Positions 5,686 to 14,188 of a stretch of DNA of 21,751 bases are shown here, piece after piece. How positions within the stretch are numbered: the stretch's first letter is position 1; each line of letters begins with the position of its first letter. The stretch is from a virus: IMG/VR virus record IMGVR_UViG_3300044630_003211, positions 1-21,751 of that record; one strand, given 5' to 3'. The notes below the pieces were generated by a model that saw only the letters and a list, made by a program, of their open reading frames with translations, had not been told where the DNA came from and ran no database searches. The position numbers were made by a program, and so were the translations under genes.

Positions 5686-7974
5686 TTATCTTTGTAATCT
5701 AAAGCCACCTTCTATTTCAGTTTTCCAAATCATATCAGTAATTGTATGTTTTACAGATGTTACTTGAAAAAATCCAGTTTGTTCATATGCTTTTGGAATA
5801 CCATTTACTGCAAACTTATCACCTCTTTTAATACCACTCACACCATGTATAGTAAAACTAAATTTAATTGGCATTAATGCAGATACTCCATTTTCTTCTT
5901 TAACAACATCATTACCATTTTTTAATGATTCAAATACTAACTGGTCATTATATGCAGTAATATATGTCATTTCTTCTAATGTTTTTCCAAAATCAGAACT
6001 TGCAATCAAATCAATTTTTGGTGCATACCCAATTTTACTTAAAAACATTTGCATTGCCTTTTCTTTAGCTTTTTCAGCTGCTTCACTTTTTTCTTTTGCA
6101 GTAGGAGTTTTTGTAGTTCCCTTATCTGCTGGTTTAGCTTGCTTTCCCTCAATACTTTTTAAAACCAAATCATCCGAATCCGTAAAAAGTCCTTTTTTCT
6201 TTTTACTATTTACCTGAGGTTGACTTCCGTTTACTTTTTGTCCTAATCTATTTCCAATAATTTGATTCATCTTTGCACCACTAATATCTAAATCCAATGA
6301 AGCATCCATAAAAATAGAATTTGAACCAGCTACATCAAATCTATATGGAGTTCCAGATGTTTGTGGATTTACATTCATATCAACTACACATAATTCAGTA
6401 GAGCCATCCGATGAGTTTTGTTCTTGTATTTGAAAATCCCATACTCCACCAGCTGCTCCAGATATACCATTAAGAATTTGATATAATGCATCTTTTATAG
6501 AAAAGTTTTTAGTTTCTAATATACCTTTAACAAATTGCATATTAACATAAAGGTCTTCTAAAAATCCATAAGAAAGTGCGGGCTTATTTAACCCCACAAA
6601 TGTACCATCATCTCCGAATTGAATTTGTCCTCTACTTGCAACACTACCATTTGCTATTGCTTCATCGTATGGAAATCTAACCTTTGTAGTACCATCGGTA
6701 ACTGAATTATCAATTACGTTTGTAAAATCGGTTTGAGCTTGGTTTTCTGATGCTTGTAGTAATGAAAACTTTGGTGTTTGTGGATTTGGTATGAACAATT
6801 TATTTTTATCAGTACTAAATATTTTTGGAAATGCAAAACACACAGTGTTTTTTGTATTTACTCTAACACTAACTAATTTATTTCCAACTTTAAATGCCTG
6901 AAATCCTATTTTACTTAAAACTTCAGATAATACTGAAAATCTTATAAATCCACTATCTCCAATAAGTTCAGTACCTTCTGGTAAATCTACTTTTTTTGCA
7001 TCACCACCTTTATCTGCTGTACTTGCCCCACCTCCAAATGTAAATCCAAAAAAACTAGTTCCTTTTAGTTTTGAATTCATTTCAGCTTTTACATTTTCAT
7101 CTACGTTTATATAGTTTAATGTTGATGCAAAATTAACATCTTTTAATAATTCAGTAACTTCAAGACTTTGTTTATTGGATGGTAAATTATTAAATGCCAT
7201 CATAAACCTTTGCTTGCCAACATCTTGTTCAGATGATATATCAGATGATTCATAAGCCTCTGCTTTATTAGTAGTTGTTTCTTCTTTACCTTCGGTATTA
7301 TCAGCTGCATTAAGAAATGCTGGCAGTTCTGTAAATCCTGTACACTTTACAGTTATTGTCCATTCTTGTCCTGTCATTGAAACACTACCACCTGTTATAA
7401 ATCCTAAATAATTATCATAGTGTCCGCCAGATGCTTTTCTTTTCTTATTAACAACTTGAAATGATTGATTTTCACCAACACTATCTCCCGTTAATCTTTG
7501 CTTATATTGAGATACTCCTTTATTTGTATTCCATCCCCATTCTAAAAATATAGTATATCCAGGCTCCAAATAATACTTACACATTGTATCCAATTGTGCT
7601 CTTGTATAACAAGTTATAGAAAATGTTGCTTTTCTAGAAATATTCCCAGCTCCCTCATCAACTTCAATTGAAGTTATATTTGGTTTAGGTCTATATCCAT
7701 GAAACTCACCAGATGGTGAAATAAAATTTCCATACCAAGTAGTACCAACTGTACCACTCATTGTATCATTACCATATATTGAGCCTGCTCCACCACGTGG
7801 GTCACCAAATAAAGAAAAGTTTGGATTAGATATTATTTGACAACCACCGCCTACACCAGACGCTACCCTAACCCAAGCATTTAAGTTAGACACTCTCATA
7901 GTATCTCCTTTTCTAAGGGCTAGTTCTTTTTGAACGTAATCTGCGATGTTGGAAAAATTTGGAAACGCTGACAT
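5686..7974 (-). CDS. Baseplate hub protein (late-control-D/gp27-like)
   Basis: The 762-aa product sits directly after a LysM-like baseplate gene, the usual place of the hub/spike in contractile tails. Residues about 95-160 contain PKPNITSIEVDEG and a segment ending PGYTIFLEWGWN, a pattern I associate with hub-type virion proteins of T4-like phages. A low-complexity Lys/Thr/Ala linker lies near 590-640. The C-terminus (GVSGIKRGDKFAV, then GFFQVTSVKHTI and a Trp-Lys-Thr motif) resembles the final beta domain of late control D proteins (G-sG-pGd-F ... fqV--v-H ... W-T). It likely forms the central hub attaching the spike to the tube. No lysozyme domain is visible. Start ATG is 9 nt after the previous stop. 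Confidence 0.7.
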   Translation of the reverse strand: MSAFPNFSNIADYVQKELALRKGDTMRVSNLNAWVRVASGVGGGCQIISNPNFSLFGDPRGGAGSIYGNDTMSGTVGTTWYGNFISPSGEFHGYRPKPNITSIEVDEGAGNISRKATFSITCYTRAQLDTMCKYYLEPGYTIFLEWGWNTNKGVSQYKQRLTGDSVGENQSFQVVNKKRKASGGHYDNYLGFITGGSVSMTGQEWTITVKCTGFTELPAFLNAADNTEGKEETTTNKAEAYESSDISSEQDVGKQRFMMAFNNLPSNKQSLEVTELLKDVNFASTLNYINVDENVKAEMNSKLKGTSFFGFTFGGGASTADKGGDAKKVDLPEGTELIGDSGFIRFSVLSEVLSKIGFQAFKVGNKLVSVRVNTKNTVCFAFPKIFSTDKNKLFIPNPQTPKFSLLQASENQAQTDFTNVIDNSVTDGTTKVRFPYDEAIANGSVASRGQIQFGDDGTFVGLNKPALSYGFLEDLYVNMQFVKGILETKNFSIKDALYQILNGISGAAGGVWDFQIQEQNSSDGSTELCVVDMNVNPQTSGTPYRFDVAGSNSIFMDASLDLDISGAKMNQIIGNRLGQKVNGSQPQVNSKKKKGLFTDSDDLVLKSIEGKQAKPADKGTTKTPTAKEKSEAAEKAKEKAMQMFLSKIGYAPKIDLIASSDFGKTLEEMTYITAYNDQLVFESLKNGNDVVKEENGVSALMPIKFSFTIHGVSGIKRGDKFAVNGIPKAYEQTGFFQVTSVKHTITDMIWKTEIEGGFRLQR

Positions 7975-7983
7975 AAACTTTAT

Positions 7984-8277
7984 TTAATTATTTGTAAAAT
8001 CGGTTACTATTTGTATATAGTTTAATGGAATTCTTAATATTGTTTCTTCTGGGAATCCTAATGGTGCATCATGTATATTATTTGCTGATGCGATTATCCA
8101 CCAAAGGGTTGGGTCTTGATAATATTGAAATGCTAATGTATCCAATCTATCACCTAATTCGGTCATTACATAGACATCATCATCTCTCAATGGAATATTA
8201 GGATATATTTTTGGTCTATATACCTCTCTACCATCGTGGGTTTTTTTAGTTTCTAATTCGTAATATCTACTTTCCAT
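7984..8277 (-). CDS. LysM-like small baseplate protein (gp53 / tail protein X-like)
   Basis: The 97-aa product has one LysM-like module: GDRLDTLAFQYYQDPTLWWIIA followed by SANNI and a closing LRIP. This is the form seen in T4 gp53 and in P2-type tail protein X, which link hub, tube initiator and wedges. T4 gp53 is about twice as long, so the small X-type is the closer fit by size. It starts 4 nt after the stop of the 928-aa gene and precedes the hub gene, matching the conserved order of tube-end protein, LysM protein, hub. Confidence 0.75.
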   Translation of the reverse strand: MESRYYELETKKTHDGREVYRPKIYPNIPLRDDDVYVMTELGDRLDTLAFQYYQDPTLWWIIASANNIHDAPLGFPEETILRIPLNYIQIVTDFTNN

Positions 8278-8281
8278 ATCT

Positions 8282-11068
8282 TTAAGTTATATTATCACTT
8301 TTTTCATAGAACTTTCCATCTACATAAAAACCTTGCATTTTTCCTGTTTTAATCAATGATTGCTTTACAGCCTCAACTCCTGTATATCTTTCTACAATTT
8401 CCTTTTGCTGCCCCATCGGCCCATCCCAATAAGAATAAGTATATCCAAATGTACTAACGTATCCTTGCGTTTGTATAAGTTTTCCATTAGCATATATTTT
8501 TCCTTCATATCCATCGCCAGTATCCCTTGCTTCAATTTTATATGTTGGTGGTGGTTCTACTTTTGGTACTGCTGCGTTTTCCAAACCAGAATTTGTTTGT
8601 GTTGCTGTTGTTGCTTGAGCAGGATTATTAACAGGTGCAGTTGCTGACACAGCATCAACCTTTGGGGTAGTTGTATTAATAGATGCCTCAGCTTGTGCGG
8701 TACTTTCTTTATTATTTGAGTCAGCTGCAGCTTCTATTGAAGTTGCTGTATTTTCTGTTGTAAACGTTGATGATGTTTCTTTACCACTTTTATCTTTTCC
8801 TTTTCTAATTTCTCTAGGTAATTTATCAAATCCATATAAATAACCATCCTTTGTATTTGATTTTGATTCCACAAAGTTTAATGTTACACTAACATCTATT
8901 ATTTTTGGTAATTTGTAATTATCTAAAGATGTTGATTCCCCATTCAATTTGAATGATTCATTATCAGCCATACCCATAGCAGCAACAGGTCCAACTTCCC
9001 AAGTACTATTATCATCAACAGTATATGAAAGTTGTGCAATAAAACATTCTTTATTTTTATATAAATTTCCAATTGTAACTCTAAGGAATGGTGCAAGTAC
9101 TGCTATATTTCCTGCATATCCCTGTGGGTATGCTAATGATGTCAAAAAGTTTAATCTTTGCCAAGCTGCTATATGTTGTAATGGTGTAGTTGAATATACT
9201 TTAAAATTAAAAGATACACTTCTTTCTATACCAGTATAAGTCCAATATGGAAATGGTGAACCAATAAATTTAGCCGAATCCCAACTTGGTGTTGTAGTTT
9301 CTGTAATACCAGATAAAGTTGCTCTGAAGTTTACTGATTGCTTTTTTGCAATTGATGTAAATTTTAAAGTTATAAAATCATAATCATCCAATGTATCAGG
9401 CCCTATTTTTAATTCACTACCAGCATATTGAGTTTTTTCATTTACAAAATCAGTTTTACCACTACTATCAATACCATATTTTGTTTTTAAAGTTACTTTA
9501 GGAGTTTGTGCATCTTTTAATGATGAATAAGTACTAATAGTAACTCCCGGTCTTTCAGCTGATGTTGCGCTTGTACTCATATCGGCAGTTGCTGCGGTTA
9601 GTGCTGCTAACTTAGATGATAAATCATTTCTTAATGCAACATCATCCTGCGATGAATCAACCGTCTCTGAATATTTTGTTTTACCATCGTGCTTAGATTC
9701 TACTCCGGCCGCTATTGCTTTTTCATCCTTTGCAGCCAAATTTTGTTGTCCTTCTTTTCTACCTTCGGATAACTTAGCAGTTGCATCTTTTGTTGTTGAA
9801 TCTAATGTTTCTTTGGTAGATGCAAATGGATTTTTAACTGGTAATGTTTTACCTGTTAATGATATATCAGGAGCTACTTCCGGAACACCTGGTTTAGCTA
9901 CGGCCGCACCTTTAGATTTAGATTCATCATTAGCAGTATTTAATCCATCTAATTTGGATGATAAATCGTTTCTTAATTTAATATCATCCGATTTAGCATC
10001 TATTGTAGATGAATATGTAATATTAGCATCTTTAGCTCCTGCAGGTGTATCTTTTTTTGTATCGCCTATTTTTGTTTTACCATCCGATATTGCTTGTTGT
10101 CCTTGCTTTTGGGCCTCTGCTAATTTTGTTTTTCCACTTTCAACTGCTGTTTTAAATTTATCACTAACACTTGAAAATAATCCACCAGGATTTGGAATAT
10201 CCAATCCTTTTGATTTTGGTACTAACTCATCTATTTTTTTATTAACACGGGGGCCGCCACCTAATGCTTTTGTTTCTTGTGCAACTAAAATAGATGAAAG
10301 GTCATTTCTTTTAAAATAATCTTCATCAGTTGGACTTATAGTATCTGAATATTTTCCGAAACTATCGTATTGTACTTCTTGGTCACTTTTACCTGCTAAG
10401 TTTTGTGCACCCTGCTTAGGTGCTCCAAATAATTTTTTCTTTATTTCACCTTTAAGTAAATTTATACCTGCTCCCAATAATTGATTACCAATTTGCTTAG
10501 GAGTTCCTCTTGCACTATTCTTTAAAACTTGTCCAACTAAATTACCTTTAGAATCTCCTTTAATTTTAGCAAGAGTAATCATCGTATCAGGTTCTTTACC
10601 TGCTTTGAAATCTGCGTTTAATGAAATCTTTGTTGGTATAGTTGATTCAGGAAAAGCAATACCTAATTTACCAGCAATTTTTAATCCAAAATCTTCTGCT
10701 TTTTTAAGGAAGTTACCAACAATACCAGCATCTTGTGGGTTATTGGAATTTACACTATCCTTCATTATTTCAACTAGTCTAGTTGATTTTTTTTGAAATT
10801 TAAATATATCAGTACCATATATTAAAGGTGCTGATAATGTATTTATTATTCGTAATCCACTTGTTTCTTCTTCTAATCTAGTTTCACCTTTGGTTGTTGA
10901 TATTTTTCGTCTAATTGCAGTTGCTGCGTTAAAAGATGGTTGTAATAATACCGTAGTGTTCGCACTTATAGGTAAATCCTTACTATTGCGGATATCATAT
11001 TTCTGCTCCGCTGTTTTACCATCGGCTAACACTTTGGTCTTAAATAATTCTTCTATTGTCTTACCCAT
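8282..11068 (-). CDS. Large baseplate / tail-tube-end protein with three internal repeats
   Basis: The 928-aa product lies between the tape measure and the LysM protein. Residues 1-200 are folded, and 200-500 are charged linkers with three copies of a module ending RNDLSS (about 236-258, 349-371, 463-485). Residues about 560-760 form the best-conserved part, with FPYWTYTGIERSVSF, AWQRLNFLTSLAYPQGYAG and LAPFLRVTIGNLY, then a beta segment ending STWEVGP. Such a domain is typical of tube-initiator or baseplate hub-proximal proteins (T4 gp48/gp54 position), an assignment based mainly on synteny. Residues 770-850 are Ser/Thr/Ala-rich; the C-terminus is a small Tyr/Gly-rich domain. The start is 2 nt after the tape measure stop, indicating tight coupling. 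Confidence 0.7.
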   Translation of the reverse strand: MGKTIEELFKTKVLADGKTAEQKYDIRNSKDLPISANTTVLLQPSFNAATAIRRKISTTKGETRLEEETSGLRIINTLSAPLIYGTDIFKFQKKSTRLVEIMKDSVNSNNPQDAGIVGNFLKKAEDFGLKIAGKLGIAFPESTIPTKISLNADFKAGKEPDTMITLAKIKGDSKGNLVGQVLKNSARGTPKQIGNQLLGAGINLLKGEIKKKLFGAPKQGAQNLAGKSDQEVQYDSFGKYSDTISPTDEDYFKRNDLSSILVAQETKALGGGPRVNKKIDELVPKSKGLDIPNPGGLFSSVSDKFKTAVESGKTKLAEAQKQGQQAISDGKTKIGDTKKDTPAGAKDANITYSSTIDAKSDDIKLRNDLSSKLDGLNTANDESKSKGAAVAKPGVPEVAPDISLTGKTLPVKNPFASTKETLDSTTKDATAKLSEGRKEGQQNLAAKDEKAIAAGVESKHDGKTKYSETVDSSQDDVALRNDLSSKLAALTAATADMSTSATSAERPGVTISTYSSLKDAQTPKVTLKTKYGIDSSGKTDFVNEKTQYAGSELKIGPDTLDDYDFITLKFTSIAKKQSVNFRATLSGITETTTPSWDSAKFIGSPFPYWTYTGIERSVSFNFKVYSTTPLQHIAAWQRLNFLTSLAYPQGYAGNIAVLAPFLRVTIGNLYKNKECFIAQLSYTVDDNSTWEVGPVAAMGMADNESFKLNGESTSLDNYKLPKIIDVSVTLNFVESKSNTKDGYLYGFDKLPREIRKGKDKSGKETSSTFTTENTATSIEAAADSNNKESTAQAEASINTTTPKVDAVSATAPVNNPAQATTATQTNSGLENAAVPKVEPPPTYKIEARDTGDGYEGKIYANGKLIQTQGYVSTFGYTYSYWDGPMGQQKEIVERYTGVEAVKQSLIKTGKMQGFYVDGKFYEKSDNIT
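9600..10370 (-). repeat. Three protein-level repeats (RNDLSS modules) at about 113-residue period
   Basis: FGKYSDTISPTDEDYFKRND, ITYSSTIDAKSDDIKLRND and KTKYSETVDSSQDDVALRND each run into LSS. They are separated by 112-114 residues of Lys/Gly/Gln-rich linker containing related KEGQQ or KQGQQ segments. The pattern YS-T(I/V)-D(D/E)--RNDLSS indicates internal triplication, with DNA identity already degraded. Confidence 0.75.
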
Positions 11069-11070
11069 CG

Positions 11071-13665
11071 TTATCTTTTACCATATGAATTTGAACTACC
11101 CTTATCAACTATTGCTGATACTTTTGATGTAACTTTTTGTCCGTCCATATTAACGGATATTTTACCAGCATTTAAATCTGCTCTTAAACCTTTTATTTCT
11201 TCAATCAATTGAGCCGTACTATCAGTCTTACCTTCACCACCACCTTCTCCACCACCTCCAAATAAGCTAGATAATCCACCCAATGCCATCAAAACAGGAA
11301 GTGCAAGTAAACCACTAATAGCAACCAATGCTAATGCACCTGCTAACATAGTTAATGCACCTGCTAATCCTAAAATTGGCATGTAATCTATTTGAGATAC
11401 TGCTGATATTTGTTCCATTATAGCTGGTAGTGTTGCGGATATTGCACCGAATCCACTACCTATTAAATTCATACCAGTTCCAAATACTATCAATGCTGCA
11501 CCTAAAACAGCTATACCCAATGCACCAGCTAATACAAATGGTAATATTAAACCAAGTCCAGCAGCTGCTACACCAAATAAAACCAATCCAGCTGCTGCAG
11601 CTAATACAGAATCTATATTTAATCCTTGTATTAAACTCATAGCAAATGCAAATGGTATCAATGCTGCGCCTAATATTGCTATTGCTATTGCTCCTTGTAT
11701 CATAGAACCACTTGCTTTTGATAATACATATGCAATACCAGCCAATCCAACCAATCCAACCAATCCCTTACCAACATCTTCCCACTTAACCGTTGCAAAC
11801 TCTTGGAATGCTTTAGCAGATACATAAAGTGCTGCTGCTAATATTAATAATGCAGCTGCTCCTTTAATTAAATCACCTGCTTTTATCTTTCCAAATTTAT
11901 TAGCTTGGTCAGCTCCCCCACCACCAGGTGCTGGAGTTGTTGCAGTAGATGGAGTTTTAGCTGCAGCTGCTGCGTTTCTTTGTGCAAGTAATTCTTTTCC
12001 TTTTGAAAAACTACCACCAGCAAATTGAGATGCAGAATCACCAGGACCACCTTTACCCATAATTTTACTAGCTGCCGCTTTAACCATATTTTTTACAAAC
12101 TCTGCCGATGATTTTACAATACCACCCATATTAATTCCCAACCCACTTAATCCAGTTCCCATTTGGCCAATTGCAATTAAACTACTACCAAATCCTTTAG
12201 CAACACCAGCCAATGGTCCTGTTACAAATGCAGTAGTTCCTTCCCAAAATGCGCTCCATTTAGAATTACTACCTTCACCAATATCAGATATTTTATCTGC
12301 ATTGGTTGCCATTTTTTGGAATTCATCAACTGATAATCCCAATAACTCTGCCGCTTTTCTCTTTTGGAAGATATCCATTTTATTGAATGCTTCTATACCA
12401 CCCAATTCATCCAAAGTTGATTTTACAGCTCCGTTAATATCTCCCTCATATGCCAAACCCCTTGCTCTATCTAAGTTAAGTTGCTTACCCATCATTGCAC
12501 CCAGTTCCATCTCAGCGTTAATAGATGTTTCAAAATCTAAAAGGGAATCGGTTACTTTGGTCATTGCATCCATACTAACACCCATCTTAGCTGCTGCTAC
12601 CGCTGCTTTAGATATATTCAATCCACCATCCTTACCATATTCAGCAAATGCTTTTGTTGAACCAGCTACATCCTTCATTAAGGAATCAATTGGAACACCA
12701 GCCGCTTTACCCATTGATTTTGTAGCTGCTGCCATATCCATAGCAGTTGAAGCAGAACCTTCGTTCATTCTTGCAAAGTTACCAACTACATTTGCAGCTT
12801 CAGCACCACTAATACCCATATTAGTTGCCATTAAATTGGCATTCAACTGAGTACTAAATGATACATCTTTTAATCCACCAAATTCTTTTGATAATCCCTT
12901 TGCAGTTTCTTCTGCATCCTTAAATGCAAAACCTAAAGCAAATGTTGATATTTGTGCTGAATCCACGTATCCTCCAAAACTTCTAACACTCTTACCCCAC
13001 GCCTCCAAACCATACCCAGCACCAAGTATTGCAGCTCCTAAAGCTCCCTTAACATTAGATGTTAATAAACTTGCAGTTTCTAATATACCACCTATTGTAT
13101 CTTTTATACCATCATATACAGCTAATTGCTTTCCTAAAAAATCTTTTTGAGCCTTAGTCATTTTACCAAGACTAGCTGCCATTTTATTTTGGTCTGCTAA
13201 ATTTTCAAGAATAACTTTATCTGTTTCACTTATAGTGCCTAATGTACCTTTTAAATCATCATATTCTTTTTTCAATGCAGCATGTCCCGCCACATCATCC
13301 AATGTTAATTGTGCTATATCACTATTGATATCAGCCATTTTATTTAATACTTGAGTTTGTTCAAGTGTTAATGTATTGGATGTAAGAGTATTTTTAATTC
13401 TATCTCTTTCAAATTTATTTAGATTTTGGTACAAACCACTTATACTACTTACTGACTTTTCAGCGTTCTTAAGACCATCTAGTCTATCTTGATTTATTTT
13501 TTTAATTTCCTTTCCAGCATCTGATATTATTTTTTCCTGCTCCTTCAGTGCTGCAGTCATATCTCGATTTAGACGTAAACCTTCTGCTAACAAACGATTA
13601 TGCTCAGCTTCTGCGTTTGATATTTTCAGTAAGGCTGCTGCTTTTTTATTTTCTAAATCGGCCAT
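11071..13665 (-). CDS. Tape measure protein
   Basis: The 864-aa product has the classic layout. Residues 1-190 are an alpha-helical, charged coiled-coil. Residues 195-480 are Ala/Gly/Met-rich helices, including MGISGAEAANVVGNFARM and NADKISDIGEG. A Pro/Gly/Ala linker lies at 570-595. Residues 600-802 are a very hydrophobic region of several membrane-like helices, and a polar tail follows a GGGGEGGGEG hinge. Tape measures set tail length and are ejected, with their hydrophobic parts often acting at the inner membrane. It is placed after the small proteins that follow the tail tube and before the baseplate genes, as expected. It starts 8 nt after the stop of the 71-aa gene and shares its promoter. 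Confidence 0.9.
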   Translation of the reverse strand: MADLENKKAAALLKISNAEAEHNRLLAEGLRLNRDMTAALKEQEKIISDAGKEIKKINQDRLDGLKNAEKSVSSISGLYQNLNKFERDRIKNTLTSNTLTLEQTQVLNKMADINSDIAQLTLDDVAGHAALKKEYDDLKGTLGTISETDKVILENLADQNKMAASLGKMTKAQKDFLGKQLAVYDGIKDTIGGILETASLLTSNVKGALGAAILGAGYGLEAWGKSVRSFGGYVDSAQISTFALGFAFKDAEETAKGLSKEFGGLKDVSFSTQLNANLMATNMGISGAEAANVVGNFARMNEGSASTAMDMAAATKSMGKAAGVPIDSLMKDVAGSTKAFAEYGKDGGLNISKAAVAAAKMGVSMDAMTKVTDSLLDFETSINAEMELGAMMGKQLNLDRARGLAYEGDINGAVKSTLDELGGIEAFNKMDIFQKRKAAELLGLSVDEFQKMATNADKISDIGEGSNSKWSAFWEGTTAFVTGPLAGVAKGFGSSLIAIGQMGTGLSGLGINMGGIVKSSAEFVKNMVKAAASKIMGKGGPGDSASQFAGGSFSKGKELLAQRNAAAAAKTPSTATTPAPGGGGADQANKFGKIKAGDLIKGAAALLILAAALYVSAKAFQEFATVKWEDVGKGLVGLVGLAGIAYVLSKASGSMIQGAIAIAILGAALIPFAFAMSLIQGLNIDSVLAAAAGLVLFGVAAAGLGLILPFVLAGALGIAVLGAALIVFGTGMNLIGSGFGAISATLPAIMEQISAVSQIDYMPILGLAGALTMLAGALALVAISGLLALPVLMALGGLSSLFGGGGEGGGEGKTDSTAQLIEEIKGLRADLNAGKISVNMDGQKVTSKVSAIVDKGSSNSYGKR

Positions 13666-13673
13666 TTATAGAA

Positions 13674-13889
13674 TTATTTTGAATACTTTTGTATTAATTT
13701 ATTAAGAGTATCACTTTCTTTTTCAATTCTTTCCATAGCATCAATTACATCCGGTGGAAATTTGTTTTGTTTTGCCTGGTCTAATGCTTTATTTATTGCA
13801 TTTTGTTTTAATCCATCAAAAAATGCATCAGTAAATTTTTTAGCTGAACTGAATAGACCCTCTTTAATTGGTTGTTTTTCTTTAGACAT
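13674..13889 (-). CDS. Small helical protein upstream of the tape measure
   Basis: The 71-aa product begins at the ATG at 13889 (MSKEKQPIKEG). I chose this over the in-frame ATG at 13901 because GGAG lies 6 nt before it, one of the few clear Shine-Dalgarno sites here, and the promoter motif is then 20 nt away instead of 8. The product is charged and helical (FTDAFFDGLKQNAINKALD; ERIEKESDTLNKLIQKYSK). I do not recognise a family. Its position, first gene of the tape-measure operon, suggests a tail assembly or tape-measure-associated factor. Confidence 0.75.
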   Translation of the reverse strand: MSKEKQPIKEGLFSSAKKFTDAFFDGLKQNAINKALDQAKQNKFPPDVIDAMERIEKESDTLNKLIQKYSK

Positions 13890-13909
13890 AGTTTTCTCCA
13901 TTTATATTG

Positions 13910-13918
13910 TATAAATAT
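13910..13918 (-). promoter_or_regulatory. Late-promoter-like motif ATATTTATA before the tape-measure operon
   Basis: A full match to the motif lies 8 nt downstream of a terminator and 20 nt before the chosen start of the 71-aa gene. It is the only such site upstream of the run of genes down to 5306, so it probably drives that whole operon. Confidence 0.55.
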
Positions 13919-13926
13919 TGGATAAT

Positions 13927-13957
13927 AAAAAAGTGAGGATTAACGCATCCTCACTTT
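13927..13957 (-). terminator. Rho-independent terminator overlapping the stop of the gp26-region downstream frame
   Basis: On the minus strand AAAGTGAGGAT pairs perfectly with ATCCTCACTTT around loop GCGTTA and runs into TTTTTT. The loop contains the TAA stop of the 13940-14188 frame, so the last codons of that frame form the stem. Confidence 0.9.
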
Positions 13958-14188
13958 CGATTTATTTTGAGCTTTTTTATATTCCTCAGCTTCTTTTTTC
14001 TTCATTTCAACCAATTTATTGAAATAAAACCTTCTCAAATATACAGGCATATGGTAAACTTCAGACCAAGTAAATCCATTACTGAATTGAACCATTTCCC
14101 AAATTTGCGAATGTAATTGTATTCTATAATCAAGCGGAAGGGTAAAAAAAGTTAATCCCGAAGGGTATATCAAGCGCCTCCGTTTCAC
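13940..14188 (-). CDS. Downstream frame of the gp26 region, probably made as a frameshift fusion (gp51-like candidate)
   Basis: This frame of up to 82 codons overlaps the end of the gp26-like gene by 59 nt in the +1 (equivalently -2) frame. Its earliest start is a GTG with no Shine-Dalgarno. The first ATG falls after the conserved-looking segment LPLDYRIQLHSQIW, so independent initiation would have to use GTG or TTG. The body has an aromatic helical core (FTWSEVYHMPVYLRRFYFNKL) and a Lys/Glu-rich tail, the profile of tail assembly chaperone second domains. It lies between tube and tape measure, where phages place the frameshifted chaperone pair (lambda G/GT). In T4 the corresponding genes are 26 and 51, encoded separately. 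Confidence 0.7.
   Translation of the reverse strand: MKRRRLIYPSGLTFFTLPLDYRIQLHSQIWEMVQFSNGFTWSEVYHMPVYLRRFYFNKLVEMKKKEAEEYKKAQNKSKVRMR

Noticed and set aside
8835-8842. TATTTATA on the minus strand inside the 928-aa gene
   Set aside because: It is an eight-base match in coding sequence (Gly-Tyr-Leu-Tyr) with no gene start nearby; treated as chance and as a reminder of background frequency.
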